Shown: positions 47,244-56,485 of the stretch, one piece after another | Position numbering within the stretch: position 1 is the stretch's first letter | Layout: the number at the start of each line of letters is the position of its first letter | From: a virus | Length of the DNA stretch: 64,000 bases | IMG/VR virus record: IMGVR_UViG_3300042307_001176 | Coordinates: 62,001-126,000 of that record | Reading direction: 5' to 3' (one strand) | Notes under the pieces: generated by a model | Seen by the model: the letters and a program-made list of their open reading frames with translations, nothing else | Database searches by the model: none | Told to the model about the DNA's origin: nothing | Translations under genes and position numbers: made by a program

Positions 47244-48355
47244 TGGAAAAATTCTCAGATATTAAGAGAGTAATTTTTATTACAGATACTCATTTAGGTG
47301 TAAGGAACAATTCTAATGATTGGATAGACATTCATGATGATTATTTTAAAAATTGGTTCATTCCCCTTTGTAAAAAAATATACAGACCAGGAGATTGTTT
47401 AGTGCATCTTGGTGATGTTTATGATAGTAGACAATCACTTAATCTTCGGGTTCTTAATCTTGGTATAGAAATATTTGAAGATCTTTCGCAAATTTTTAAA
47501 GATGGTATTTTTATAATATGTGGTAATCACGATATTTACGGAAAAAATACAAATGAAGTAAACTCTTTAAAATCTCTTAAATGGATACCAGGAATAAAAA
47601 TATACGAAGAACCTGAATCTATACAACTAGGTAACAGAAAGATTTTTCTTATGCCTTGGAGAAAAGATCATGATGCGGAGAGAGAAACATTAATGACAGT
47701 AAAAGAACCACATGATTATATGTTCTGTCATACAGATCTTAAAGGTCTAATGTTTAATAAGTTTGTGAGAATTGATGCAGGATTAGATTATGCAGATATG
47801 GATAAATTTGAAAGAGTTTATTCTGGACATATACATTATTCACAGACATTTGGAAAAATGAGAATGCTAGGATCTCCTTTTCAGTTAACAAGATCCGATA
47901 CTGATAATGCAAAAGGGATAACCATACTAGATTTAGAATCTGGAGATGAGGAGTATTACGAAAACAATTACTCCCCTAAATTTGTTAGAATCACTTTTGA
48001 TAAAGTTTTAAATTCAACGCCTAATGAATTAAATCCTATATTCAAAAATAATTTTATAGACATATTAGTTGATCCAGAATTAGCAGTAAAAGCTCCTCTC
48101 GGATTATTAACAGAATATGTAGTTCCCCCATTAAAAATATCATTCACACCTATAACTAATCCCGGAGAGGAATTAGTAGATGAAGGATTTCACGATCTAG
48201 AAGGAAAAAGCTTTTCTATTTTAGATCTAACTAAATTATACTTAGATAAGTGTAACTATGAAGATGATAAGAAAAGTAAGATCTATAAAGCGATAGAAAA
48301 ATTATTACACAAAGTTTCAGTACAAGTTAAAGAAGATGAAGATCAAGAAGATTGA
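47243..48355 (+). CDS. 47: gp47-like Mre11/SbcD nuclease
   Basis: Phosphoesterase motifs TDTHLGVRN, LGDVYDSR, CGNHDIYG, CHTDLKG and SGHIHYSQ form the Mre11 active site; the C-terminal part carries the capping domain. At 370 residues it matches T4 gp47 (339) well. It forms a complex with gp46 that resects DNA ends for recombination and degrades host DNA. It overlaps gene 46 by 20 bases. Confidence 0.93.
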   Translation: MEKFSDIKRVIFITDTHLGVRNNSNDWIDIHDDYFKNWFIPLCKKIYRPGDCLVHLGDVYDSRQSLNLRVLNLGIEIFEDLSQIFKDGIFIICGNHDIYGKNTNEVNSLKSLKWIPGIKIYEEPESIQLGNRKIFLMPWRKDHDAERETLMTVKEPHDYMFCHTDLKGLMFNKFVRIDAGLDYADMDKFERVYSGHIHYSQTFGKMRMLGSPFQLTRSDTDNAKGITILDLESGDEEYYENNYSPKFVRITFDKVLNSTPNELNPIFKNNFIDILVDPELAVKAPLGLLTEYVVPPLKISFTPITNPGEELVDEGFHDLEGKSFSILDLTKLYLDKCNYEDDKKSKIYKAIEKLLHKVSVQVKEDEDQED

Positions 48356-50003
48356 ATGGAGAAATGTTGCTTCATACGGTAACAAAATCCAAAAATTAGA
48401 ATTACCAGATAAATCTGGTCTAATCCAAGTAGTTGGTGAAAATGGTGTAGGTAAGTCCACAATATCCGATGTTATTACATTCGGGCTATATGGAAAGCTT
48501 GAAGGAAAGAAACTTAAAGATATACCAAATAGATCTAATAAATGTGCTTGGATGAAGATAGAATTCGAGCAGGATGGAAAAATTTATGAAGTAGAGAGAG
48601 GATTAGAGCCTTCACTTTTTCAATTAACTATAGATGGTAATATTTACGATCAAGCTGGTAAAAATAATGTGCAAGATTTTTTAAGCGATGACATATTAAA
48701 AATACCTTATTATGTTTTTAATAATACAATTTCGTTATCAATAAATGATTTCAAAAGCTTCCTTAAAATGAGCACAACAGATAAGAAATTGATTATTGAT
48801 AAGATATTCGGATTCTATATTCTCAATGAGATGAGAGACATTTTAAAAGAAGAATCAAAGACTATAAAATCATCAATTGATAGATTATCCGGTGAAATAT
48901 TTGCTACTGGAAGATCTATAGCAGCATCACAAAAAGAACTAGAGGATTTACAACAAAAAATACTAGAAAATTCAGGGTCAGAAATAGAAAGTAATAAAGA
49001 GCAATTAGAAAACTACAAAGAACTTTTAAAACTACACGGAGATAAACTAAAAGATTTTAGGTCTAAAGAAAATGAAGCAACTAGGAACGTAACAAAATCA
49101 TACGAATTGTATAGTGATCTTTCTTCTAAAATCAAAAATATAGATTCTAAAATGAATTTATATAATAATGAAAAATGCCCGACTTGCTCATCCGATTTAT
49201 CTACAGAATTTCATAAAAATTTATTCGACGATCTTTCTGATACGAAGATTAAATTAACAGAAGATCTAGCTGATTTAAAAAAGAATTATGAGGATGCTAA
49301 GAAGGTTCAAAGTAATATTGCTACGATTAAGAATGACCTATTTACAAAAGGTGGTAAAATCGAAAGTGCAATTAGAACATTACAAGATAAAATTAAAACT
49401 CTCAAGACTTCAAAAAATAACGACCAGGTTAATTCGGTAAGGAAACTTTTAAATGGAGCTAATGAAGATCTTTCCGATTTTAGTCAAGAAAAGACTGTTT
49501 GGGAAGAAAGACAGATTTGGATTAAGACTTTAGATGAAGTGCTTAGTGAGAAAGGGGTTAAACAATTAGCTATTAAGTCCATATTACCGTCTCTAAACAA
49601 CGAAATACTAAATACCTTATTATCCCTTCACTTACCTTACAAAGTCGTTTTTAACGAAGAATTTAATGCCCAGATATTCCACTTGGGAGAAGAGATATCA
49701 ACACAGACATTATCCACAGGAGAAATGAAGAAAGTGGATTTTGCAGTTCTTGTTGCTATAATAAAGCTAATGAAAATAAGATTCTCTTCAGTTAACATAC
49801 TTTTCCTTGATGAAATATTTAGTTCAGTAGATCCTGATGGAGTTCATAGTATATTAAACACATTAAGAAAATTAACGGACGATCTAAGCATGAGCATTTT
49901 TGTAATAAATCATGCTCCAATGCCAACAGAAATATTTGATTATAAGATAGAAATATCAAAAAAGAATAATTTCTCAGATATTGCTTTCGATAAAATGGTG
50001 TAG
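48336..50003 (+). CDS. 46: gp46-like Rad50/SbcC ATPase
   Basis: Walker A GENGVGKST is near residue 33, the zinc hook CPTC near residue 281 within the coiled coil, ABC signature LSTGEMKK near 458 and Walker B ILFLDEIFSSVD near 487. The length of 555 residues equals T4 gp46 (560). It works with gp47 as an ATP-gated end-processing complex. Confidence 0.94.
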   Translation: MKIKKIEWRNVASYGNKIQKLELPDKSGLIQVVGENGVGKSTISDVITFGLYGKLEGKKLKDIPNRSNKCAWMKIEFEQDGKIYEVERGLEPSLFQLTIDGNIYDQAGKNNVQDFLSDDILKIPYYVFNNTISLSINDFKSFLKMSTTDKKLIIDKIFGFYILNEMRDILKEESKTIKSSIDRLSGEIFATGRSIAASQKELEDLQQKILENSGSEIESNKEQLENYKELLKLHGDKLKDFRSKENEATRNVTKSYELYSDLSSKIKNIDSKMNLYNNEKCPTCSSDLSTEFHKNLFDDLSDTKIKLTEDLADLKKNYEDAKKVQSNIATIKNDLFTKGGKIESAIRTLQDKIKTLKTSKNNDQVNSVRKLLNGANEDLSDFSQEKTVWEERQIWIKTLDEVLSEKGVKQLAIKSILPSLNNEILNTLLSLHLPYKVVFNEEFNAQIFHLGEEISTQTLSTGEMKKVDFAVLVAIIKLMKIRFSSVNILFLDEIFSSVDPDGVHSILNTLRKLTDDLSMSIFVINHAPMPTEIFDYKIEISKKNNFSDIAFDKMV

Positions 50004-50013
50004 GATATATAAA
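50004..50013 (+). promoter_or_regulatory. TATATA late-promoter-like motif
   Basis: GATATATAAA at the end of gene 46, 2 bases before the ATG at 50016. It marks the boundary between replication and structural genes. Confidence 0.5.
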
Positions 50014-50015
50014 TC

Positions 50016-50435
50016 ATGGCAGATACATTTCCAGCAGGCACAGAATCTATAAGAAATTTAACACCCAAATTTAATTATTTTTTAGTAGTTAAAGAAGATT
50101 CTATTGCAGACGATATTCCACAAAAAGAATATTTTGTTTATAGATTTAAAGTGGCACTTAGTGCTAGCGATGGAATTAGTGAATTAAAAAAATACTTTAA
50201 ATTCATTCTAAATTCCCAGGTTTTTGTTTGTAACGAACTTAGCGATGTTGAATATGCTACTGGAATTTTTTATCATCCATACTACAAGAATAGTAAAAAA
50301 GAACCTTTATCTTTCAGATTAAAAGAAATCCCTATTTATATGCAATCTGAAATAAGAGTTATTGATTTTAATAAGGATCTATACCAATACGGGAGTAAAC
50401 CTATAATAAAGGATAATACATCTGTTATAATATAA
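50016..50435 (+). CDS. Probable virion protein, 139 aa
   Basis: Begins MADTFPAGTESIRNLTPKFN, beta-rich, with no known motif. By position (between gp46 and the terminase block, with a late-type promoter) it is probably a head-completion or neck-region protein, but sequence alone does not show which. Confidence 0.6.
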   Translation: MADTFPAGTESIRNLTPKFNYFLVVKEDSIADDIPQKEYFVYRFKVALSASDGISELKKYFKFILNSQVFVCNELSDVEYATGIFYHPYYKNSKKEPLSFRLKEIPIYMQSEIRVIDFNKDLYQYGSKPIIKDNTSVII

Positions 50436-50444
50436 TAATAAAAT

Positions 50445-51281
50445 ATGAATTTTTTAGAAAAATATAACACCGACGACGTATTCTTTAGAGGTATAATACT
50501 AGGTCTATTAACTGAGTTAAATCAAATAATAACTTATGAACAAACTGATAATAACCAAGTAACCACTAAAATTTACATACCATTCTTTTATTCTATGGTA
50601 GGGGATGAACCATTCCTACAAGACTTCTATCTTTCTTATGAAGACTGCAATGGTAAGCCAGCATTTGCTGAAGGAAATTATGATGTTATACCAAGAGGAA
50701 TTATCGAAATAGGATCAACAAGAATTGACTCAGGATCGGCAACTACTAAATTTGTTAGAGGTTCTTATGTTAAGGAAGTCGAAAAAGAAGAGGGAAGTGA
50801 AATGGTTACTTTTTCTTCTTATTTTAATCCAATTCCATTAAGTATACAAATTACTGCAAAAATAAAAGTTGATACCACTCTTGATGCTTTTAAAGTCCAA
50901 CAAAGTGTTCTTGAAATTCTTTATAAAAGGTTTATATACTATTTTTACTATAAAGGATTCAGAATACCAGTACAAGCGGTTCTCCCAGATGCACCACCAG
51001 ATAAGCAGCCTAATAATTTCCAAATGTCTTATGGATCTCAAAGAGGAGAAGCAATAACCCTTTCTTTCTCTATGGAGCTAGAAACATATCTTCCTGATTT
51101 GGATTTAACTACTGAAAGATTCAGAGGTAATTTAATGCAAGGAGGAATAAAATTAAATGCTGAATTTGGTACAGCTCCTGCAGATAATAGCCAAATAATA
51201 TCAGGATTAGGAGTTTATGCTATTAATAGCGACATAAAAGGGGAAACGGGTGCAACAGGATCTGGTCCAGCTAATCCTTAA
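50445..51281 (+). CDS. Probable neck/tail-completion virion protein, 278 aa
   Basis: Begins MNFLEKYNTDDVFFRGIILG. The beta-rich body and length (278) recall T4 gp14/gp15 (256 and 272 aa), which precede the terminase genes in T4. The C-terminus has a collagen-like GETGATGSGPANP. The specific assignment is not secure. Confidence 0.6.
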   Translation: MNFLEKYNTDDVFFRGIILGLLTELNQIITYEQTDNNQVTTKIYIPFFYSMVGDEPFLQDFYLSYEDCNGKPAFAEGNYDVIPRGIIEIGSTRIDSGSATTKFVRGSYVKEVEKEEGSEMVTFSSYFNPIPLSIQITAKIKVDTTLDAFKVQQSVLEILYKRFIYYFYYKGFRIPVQAVLPDAPPDKQPNNFQMSYGSQRGEAITLSFSMELETYLPDLDLTTERFRGNLMQGGIKLNAEFGTAPADNSQIISGLGVYAINSDIKGETGATGSGPANP

Positions 51282-51589
51282 GAATTTAAAGGCTGATCAT
51301 CTTTTACTTCTTCTTCTTCTTTTACTTCTTCTAGATCAGTAACTCCAGAATCTTTAGATTTTCTATAACCTAAAAGAGTTGCACCTATTGATATAAGAAT
51401 AATAGATTGAGTTAGTATATCTGCACTTTTATCTAAAAACATTTTATCGATACAGCCAAGTAAGAAACAAATACCCCCAATAAAAACTATATATAGACCC
51501 GATGTGCCACTCCCAGAAGTTTTTCCATCTGAGTTAGAAGTAAGTTGCGCGAAGCTAAACCTCTCCATAGTTGCTCTGAATTTTTTCAT
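51278..51589 (-). CDS. Small membrane protein, possible holin, 103 aa
   Basis: ATG 51589 (MKKFRATMERFSFAQLTSNS) is chosen over the longer frame, which would overlap the divergent gene further. Two hydrophobic segments (GLYIVFIGGICFLLGCI, ADILTQSIILISIGATLLGY) are followed by a very acidic tail. It is the only minus-strand gene in the structural block. The layout fits a class II holin or a virion membrane protein. Confidence 0.6.
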   Translation of the reverse strand: MKKFRATMERFSFAQLTSNSDGKTSGSGTSGLYIVFIGGICFLLGCIDKMFLDKSADILTQSIILISIGATLLGYRKSKDSGVTDLEEVKEEEEVKDDQPLNS

Positions 51590-51627
51590 ATTGTTTTTTC
51601 TGATATATATTACAAACAGTAGCCAAA

Positions 51628-53817
51628 ATGGCAGAGACACTAATAGATTTTACTTCAATAGGAAATTACAGAATAATTTCTTGGAGCCAGCCATGGAAAA
51701 ATGTTCAATCATTTAATGGGTGGATAATTGATACAACAGGAGAAGATCCTCCACACATTTTTTTATATCTAGAATATAGATGGAGTATTAACGGGTCTAA
51801 TTGGTCTTTATGGAGTCAATTGACAGAAGCATCAGTTCAGGCATTATCTATATCACCCGATAATCCATTATGGTTAGAGGCGAGAATGACTGCTACGTCG
51901 GATGAAAATTCTAGTCCTTATTACCCGCCAGGAACACCTTTAAGCCCACCAATAGAATTATTAGACTTCGAATTTGATTTGACATATGTAACAGTAGATC
52001 CTAGAGATTTAATGGGAAATCCGCCTGCACCTATGTGTAGTAAAGAATTAACAAATTATCCCATAGTATTTTCAGATTGTAATTATACATTTAGACCATA
52101 TGATATCAATAGGGCTATAAATCTATATCAGGATTTAAGCAAGATCGTAAATAATGTTTTTGGACACGAGGTTGTTTATTATTCAGTACAGCCACAAGGT
52201 AGAGGTAAAGATGTTGTATTAAAAGAGTATACATTATTTGATGTAGTAGAAGAAAAATGTGTGAAGGTAATGGTACCCAATAATACATTCCCTGATGCAG
52301 CTTTAACTTTCGATACCTACGGATTAAACTTTAATCAACCATTTGAAATCCATATTGATAGAAAATATTTTGAAAGCATATTTGGAAAAGCATCACAGCC
52401 AAGAAAAAGAGATATCATTTTCTTTCCCTTAACTAATAGAATTTATCAAATAGATTCAATGTATGTGTTTAGGGATATAAATAATTATCCTGTATATTTT
52501 AAGATTCAGTTAGTTAAATATGAGATTAAGAAAAACACATCTTTTGTCAATCCTGCTGCAGAAACTGAATTATTAGATTACACGGTAAACACCCAAAAAT
52601 TATTTGGAGAGGAAATAGAAAACCAAGAGATTGAATTAACCAAACCCCAACAATATGCAGTGACGTCGCAAAGAAGATTGGAAGATCCTATAAGATCATA
52701 TATTAGCAAAGAACTTCCTATAATAGAATATGATCTAAATAATAACTGGACGATAGTTTTTAATAATTATTATGATTTAGATAAATTATTTATTGACTCA
52801 CAAAATGCAGTAGATCCTGCATCTCCTGCATTATTAGATTTTGAAAGAGATGCTGTTAGATGGAAATCTGATCCAGTTTTAACAGCTACAGACGAAAGAT
52901 CATTTATGTGCTGGTTTAGAACAAGAAATTTCTTAGATAGAAGTAGATTAGTTCCTAAGCCCGCTCCTAAATTGTCAATAACTATTGATACAATAGGAAC
53001 AAATGAAATAACTTACACAACTTATCCAATACCACATAAATTAAGTCTTGGAGAAAATCCTAATGGATTTATATCAATACTCGGGGATGGAATAAGATCT
53101 GGCGGATTTGAAATACTAGAAATAGTCGATCAATTCAGATTTAAAATAAAAGATGATGGAGCAGCAGCACCAGGTACTACTGCAGGATGGAAAGCTCAAA
53201 AAGCTCAAACAAGAATTCTATTCGATGGATATTACGGGGGACAAGGATTACGTATAGATTTCATATGGAGCGGATCAAATGCAGTCGCTAGTCCAACAGA
53301 TAATAATTATATAGAAACAGGAAGTTTTAGAATAAAGATAAATAACTTAGAAGTATACTCTCCGTTTGGGGCTGGAATAGCTAGTACCATAGGACAATTT
53401 ATACCTTCTGTAGATGATTGGTACGGATTTGTTTTTAATTTTTCTAACATATTCAGACAATATTCACTAAAGGTTTGGCAATTGACTTATGATCCTGATA
53501 ATCCGCTAGCTCAAACTTCGGATTTGAGTCTAATACATTCAACGGATGGAGTTACTTCACAGGCTTATACTTTTAATATTACGCCTGTAATTGATAATAA
53601 TTATGATAGTCCATTTTACGGAACTAATAATTATTCATATAAAACTAGTTCTTGTCCACTTTGGGCAACTAACTATAGATTTTTTAAACATATGGTAGAA
53701 GAGGAAAAACAGTCAACAATGCTAAATCAGAATATAATAGGAGATGCGCATCTTGCTATTATAATAGATAATGCTAAACCTATATTAAAACTTCCTAAGG
53801 TCGCCAGAAACAGATAA
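51628..53817 (+). CDS. Large virion structural protein, 729 aa
   Basis: The protein begins MAETLIDFTSIGNYRIISWS and is beta-rich throughout, with a C-terminal concanavalin-like region (ERSFMCWFRTRNF, YGFVFNFSNIFRQYSLKVWQ). It precedes the small terminase-like gene. It could be an enlarged neck protein (gp13 position) or a decoration protein carrying a lectin-type domain. Confidence 0.68.
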   Translation: MAETLIDFTSIGNYRIISWSQPWKNVQSFNGWIIDTTGEDPPHIFLYLEYRWSINGSNWSLWSQLTEASVQALSISPDNPLWLEARMTATSDENSSPYYPPGTPLSPPIELLDFEFDLTYVTVDPRDLMGNPPAPMCSKELTNYPIVFSDCNYTFRPYDINRAINLYQDLSKIVNNVFGHEVVYYSVQPQGRGKDVVLKEYTLFDVVEEKCVKVMVPNNTFPDAALTFDTYGLNFNQPFEIHIDRKYFESIFGKASQPRKRDIIFFPLTNRIYQIDSMYVFRDINNYPVYFKIQLVKYEIKKNTSFVNPAAETELLDYTVNTQKLFGEEIENQEIELTKPQQYAVTSQRRLEDPIRSYISKELPIIEYDLNNNWTIVFNNYYDLDKLFIDSQNAVDPASPALLDFERDAVRWKSDPVLTATDERSFMCWFRTRNFLDRSRLVPKPAPKLSITIDTIGTNEITYTTYPIPHKLSLGENPNGFISILGDGIRSGGFEILEIVDQFRFKIKDDGAAAPGTTAGWKAQKAQTRILFDGYYGGQGLRIDFIWSGSNAVASPTDNNYIETGSFRIKINNLEVYSPFGAGIASTIGQFIPSVDDWYGFVFNFSNIFRQYSLKVWQLTYDPDNPLAQTSDLSLIHSTDGVTSQAYTFNITPVIDNNYDSPFYGTNNYSYKTSSCPLWATNYRFFKHMVEEEKQSTMLNQNIIGDAHLAIIIDNAKPILKLPKVARNR

Positions 53818-53820
53818 TTT

Positions 53821-54591
53821 ATGCCAAGAAGAAAACCAAAAATACCGAATCTTTCAAAAGAGGCAGAGCTTAATCTTAAAGATAAGCTTGATGGAATTGT
53901 TTTAGCAGATGAAATGCTAGCAGGACTAAGTACACCGGATATCCCGGCAATGAAGCCTCAGAGATTCATAAATGTAGATTCAGTAAAGAATGAGGTAGAA
54001 ACAGAAGCTAGAGCTATACTAGATTCATTATCTAGATTCTATGCCGATTTAGAAGATATTCCAGAAGACAGTTATTTAAAACACAAACAGAAAATAGATG
54101 CTCTTAATATATCAACTATGGCATTTCAGATAAGAACTGCACAGCATGCTATATCGAAGCTTGTAGAAGAAATAGATTCAGGAAGAATGGAGCCTAGGCT
54201 TTTTGAGGTTCTAGCACAGCTTCAAAATCAGATCATGCAAATGCCTAAAAATTTCTCTAACTACATGTCACAAATGGAGAAAAATTACAAACAGCTTAAA
54301 AATGAATCAGAAGAGATTAAAAGAGGCGGTAATATCCAATTAGATGAACACGGAAATGTTATACAAACTGACGAAAATATGGATCTTTTAAAAGTAAGAG
54401 GTACTAAAAGTTTAATGGAAAATTTACAATCTGTAATAAAATCTGGTAATCTTGTTAAAGACGCAGAAATAGTACCGCCTAACGATGATCTAATAAATCC
54501 ACGAACAAAATTCGGAACAGGATCAGGCGATTTATCTTTAGGCGGAGATGATGATATTGACTTTGTAATAGAAGATGATATTTTCGAATAA
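53821..54591 (+). CDS. Putative small terminase subunit (gp16 position)
   Basis: The helical, charged 256-residue protein sits 10 bases upstream of the large terminase, the place of gene 16 in T4. It has a central coiled coil (LEVLAQLQNQIMQMP-type helices) and a disordered acidic C-terminus (GGDDDIDFVIEDDIFE). Would recognise phage DNA and regulate gp17. Assigned mainly by position. Confidence 0.6.
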   Translation: MPRRKPKIPNLSKEAELNLKDKLDGIVLADEMLAGLSTPDIPAMKPQRFINVDSVKNEVETEARAILDSLSRFYADLEDIPEDSYLKHKQKIDALNISTMAFQIRTAQHAISKLVEEIDSGRMEPRLFEVLAQLQNQIMQMPKNFSNYMSQMEKNYKQLKNESEEIKRGGNIQLDEHGNVIQTDENMDLLKVRGTKSLMENLQSVIKSGNLVKDAEIVPPNDDLINPRTKFGTGSGDLSLGGDDDIDFVIEDDIFE

Positions 54592-54601
54592 TTAATTTAT
54601 T

Positions 54602-56407
54602 ATGGCACTTAAAGAAGATAAAATAGGTAATTTTTGGTCGACTGAAAAAGTTGATCAATTAAACTATAATGCAGAAGAAAATGGTATAGACTATAAAGAT
54701 GTTGATAATCCTTATCATGAGAATGATCCAGAATTAAGAAAGGGACAAATTCTATTCGAATACACTGAATGGGAATTAGAGGAGATGAGAAAATGTGCAG
54801 AGAATGTTGTTTATTTTGCAAATAAGTATTGTAAAGTAATGACAGATGATGGTATACAGAAGATAAATCTTAGGGATTACCAGATACAGATCCTAGATCA
54901 ATATCAAACTCACAGAAAAAATATATTCGTTTCTCCAAGACAATCAGGTAAAACTATAACTTCCTCCATATTTCTTTTATGGTATTTACTTTTTAATTTT
55001 GAAAAGAATGCTATGATTATGGCAAACATTGGAGATACTGCTGCGGAATTAATGGATAAGATCAAAGTTATTATGAAAGGACTTCCTTTCTTCTTAAAGC
55101 CAGGTCTAATCGTCTATAATGTAATGACCATGAAGTTTGATAACGGATGTAGAATAATGGCTAAGACGACAACTAAAACATCGTCTATCGGTTACACAAT
55201 TCATATGTTATACATGGATGAGTTCGCACACATTAACCCTAACTTTATCAATCAGTTCTTTAAATCAGTTTACCCTACTATATCTTCTTCACAGATAGCC
55301 AGAGTTATTATAACTTCCACTCCTAACGGAATGAATAAATTCTGGGAACTTTATAAAGGAGCAATAGAAGGGGAGAATGAATTTAATCCAATCAGAGTTG
55401 AATGGTGGCAAATTCCAAATAGGGATGAGGAATGGAAAAGGAAAGAAATTGCAGCATTAGGGTCTGAGGAGGATTTTAATCAAGAATATGGCTGCCAATT
55501 CCTTTCATCATCAAGACTTCTATTGGATTCTTACACATTAAAAAGATTAAAAAATAGTGAAGAACAATTCATTTTTCACGAACTCTCCCCGTTCGAAAAT
55601 AGTCCAATAGATTATTCTAGCCTTATATGGCATCCTAAATTCGATCCCACATCAATTTTTGAAAAGGATGGTCAAAGATTTTATGTTTCAATAGATACAG
55701 CAAGTGGTGGAGGAGGAGATTATTCAGTAGCAAATATATTTAAGGTTGCTCCTATGCCATCTAATGTCATTAAGAATAAAAAATTCTTTGAGGATGAGAG
55801 CGATTTCTTCTGTCTTTTACAAGTTGGTATTTTTAGATCTAACACAATAGAGATAGACGAATTTAAAGCTTTGTTAGAGATATTAATAGGAAGTATATTA
55901 GGTGTTGATAATACAAGAATAGTTCTAGAGCTTAATTATAAAGGGGAAATTCTAATGGATAAACTTTTAGATTGTGAAGAATTCTTTGACGAAATGTTTG
56001 TTTATACAAAACATTCTGAAGCTTCGAATAGATTAAAGCCTGGAATTAAACTAACCGTTAAGAATAAAGAAAAATTCTGCTACGATTTAAAAATAAATAC
56101 AAGATCTTCTAAAATAATTCCATGTAGTAAAAACGGAATACACGAATTAGCTAACTTTGGAATAAATCCAAATGGGAGTTTTTCTAGTCAAATAGGTAAA
56201 GATGATGAGGCAATGACACTGGTAAATATAAATTGTATATTTGATAACGGAGATTTTCAAGAGACAGTTTCTGACCTGTATGATATAATACCAGAAAAAT
56301 TCAGAAAATTAATGGAAGAAAGGTTAACTGAAAATGTAGAATCCATTCAAAACAAGACTAATGACCTTTCAAGTTATACTTTCTTAAACGGACTCCTTGA
56401 TTCTTGA
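54602..56407 (+). CDS. 17: Terminase large subunit (gp17)
   Basis: ATPase motifs: Walker A SPRQSGKT near residue 113, Walker B MLYMDEFAHI near 202, and coupling motif TSTPNG. The RNase H-like nuclease follows with SIDTASGGGGDYS near 365 and later acidic residues (LELNYKGEIL). The 601-residue length matches T4 gp17 (610). It translocates DNA into the prohead and cuts it. Confidence 0.96.
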   Translation: MALKEDKIGNFWSTEKVDQLNYNAEENGIDYKDVDNPYHENDPELRKGQILFEYTEWELEEMRKCAENVVYFANKYCKVMTDDGIQKINLRDYQIQILDQYQTHRKNIFVSPRQSGKTITSSIFLLWYLLFNFEKNAMIMANIGDTAAELMDKIKVIMKGLPFFLKPGLIVYNVMTMKFDNGCRIMAKTTTKTSSIGYTIHMLYMDEFAHINPNFINQFFKSVYPTISSSQIARVIITSTPNGMNKFWELYKGAIEGENEFNPIRVEWWQIPNRDEEWKRKEIAALGSEEDFNQEYGCQFLSSSRLLLDSYTLKRLKNSEEQFIFHELSPFENSPIDYSSLIWHPKFDPTSIFEKDGQRFYVSIDTASGGGGDYSVANIFKVAPMPSNVIKNKKFFEDESDFFCLLQVGIFRSNTIEIDEFKALLEILIGSILGVDNTRIVLELNYKGEILMDKLLDCEEFFDEMFVYTKHSEASNRLKPGIKLTVKNKEKFCYDLKINTRSSKIIPCSKNGIHELANFGINPNGSFSSQIGKDDEAMTLVNINCIFDNGDFQETVSDLYDIIPEKFRKLMEERLTENVESIQNKTNDLSSYTFLNGLLDS

Positions 56408-56459
56408 GAGACGAATGATATATACATAGAAAAAGAAGTCTAAAGCAGTATACTTCTTC

Positions 56460-56469
56460 GATATATAAA
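56460..56469 (+). promoter_or_regulatory. TATATA late-promoter-like motif
   Basis: GATATATAAA lies 16 bases before the tail sheath ATG at 56486. Confidence 0.5.
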
Positions 56470-56485
56470 AAAATAAAAATTAAAG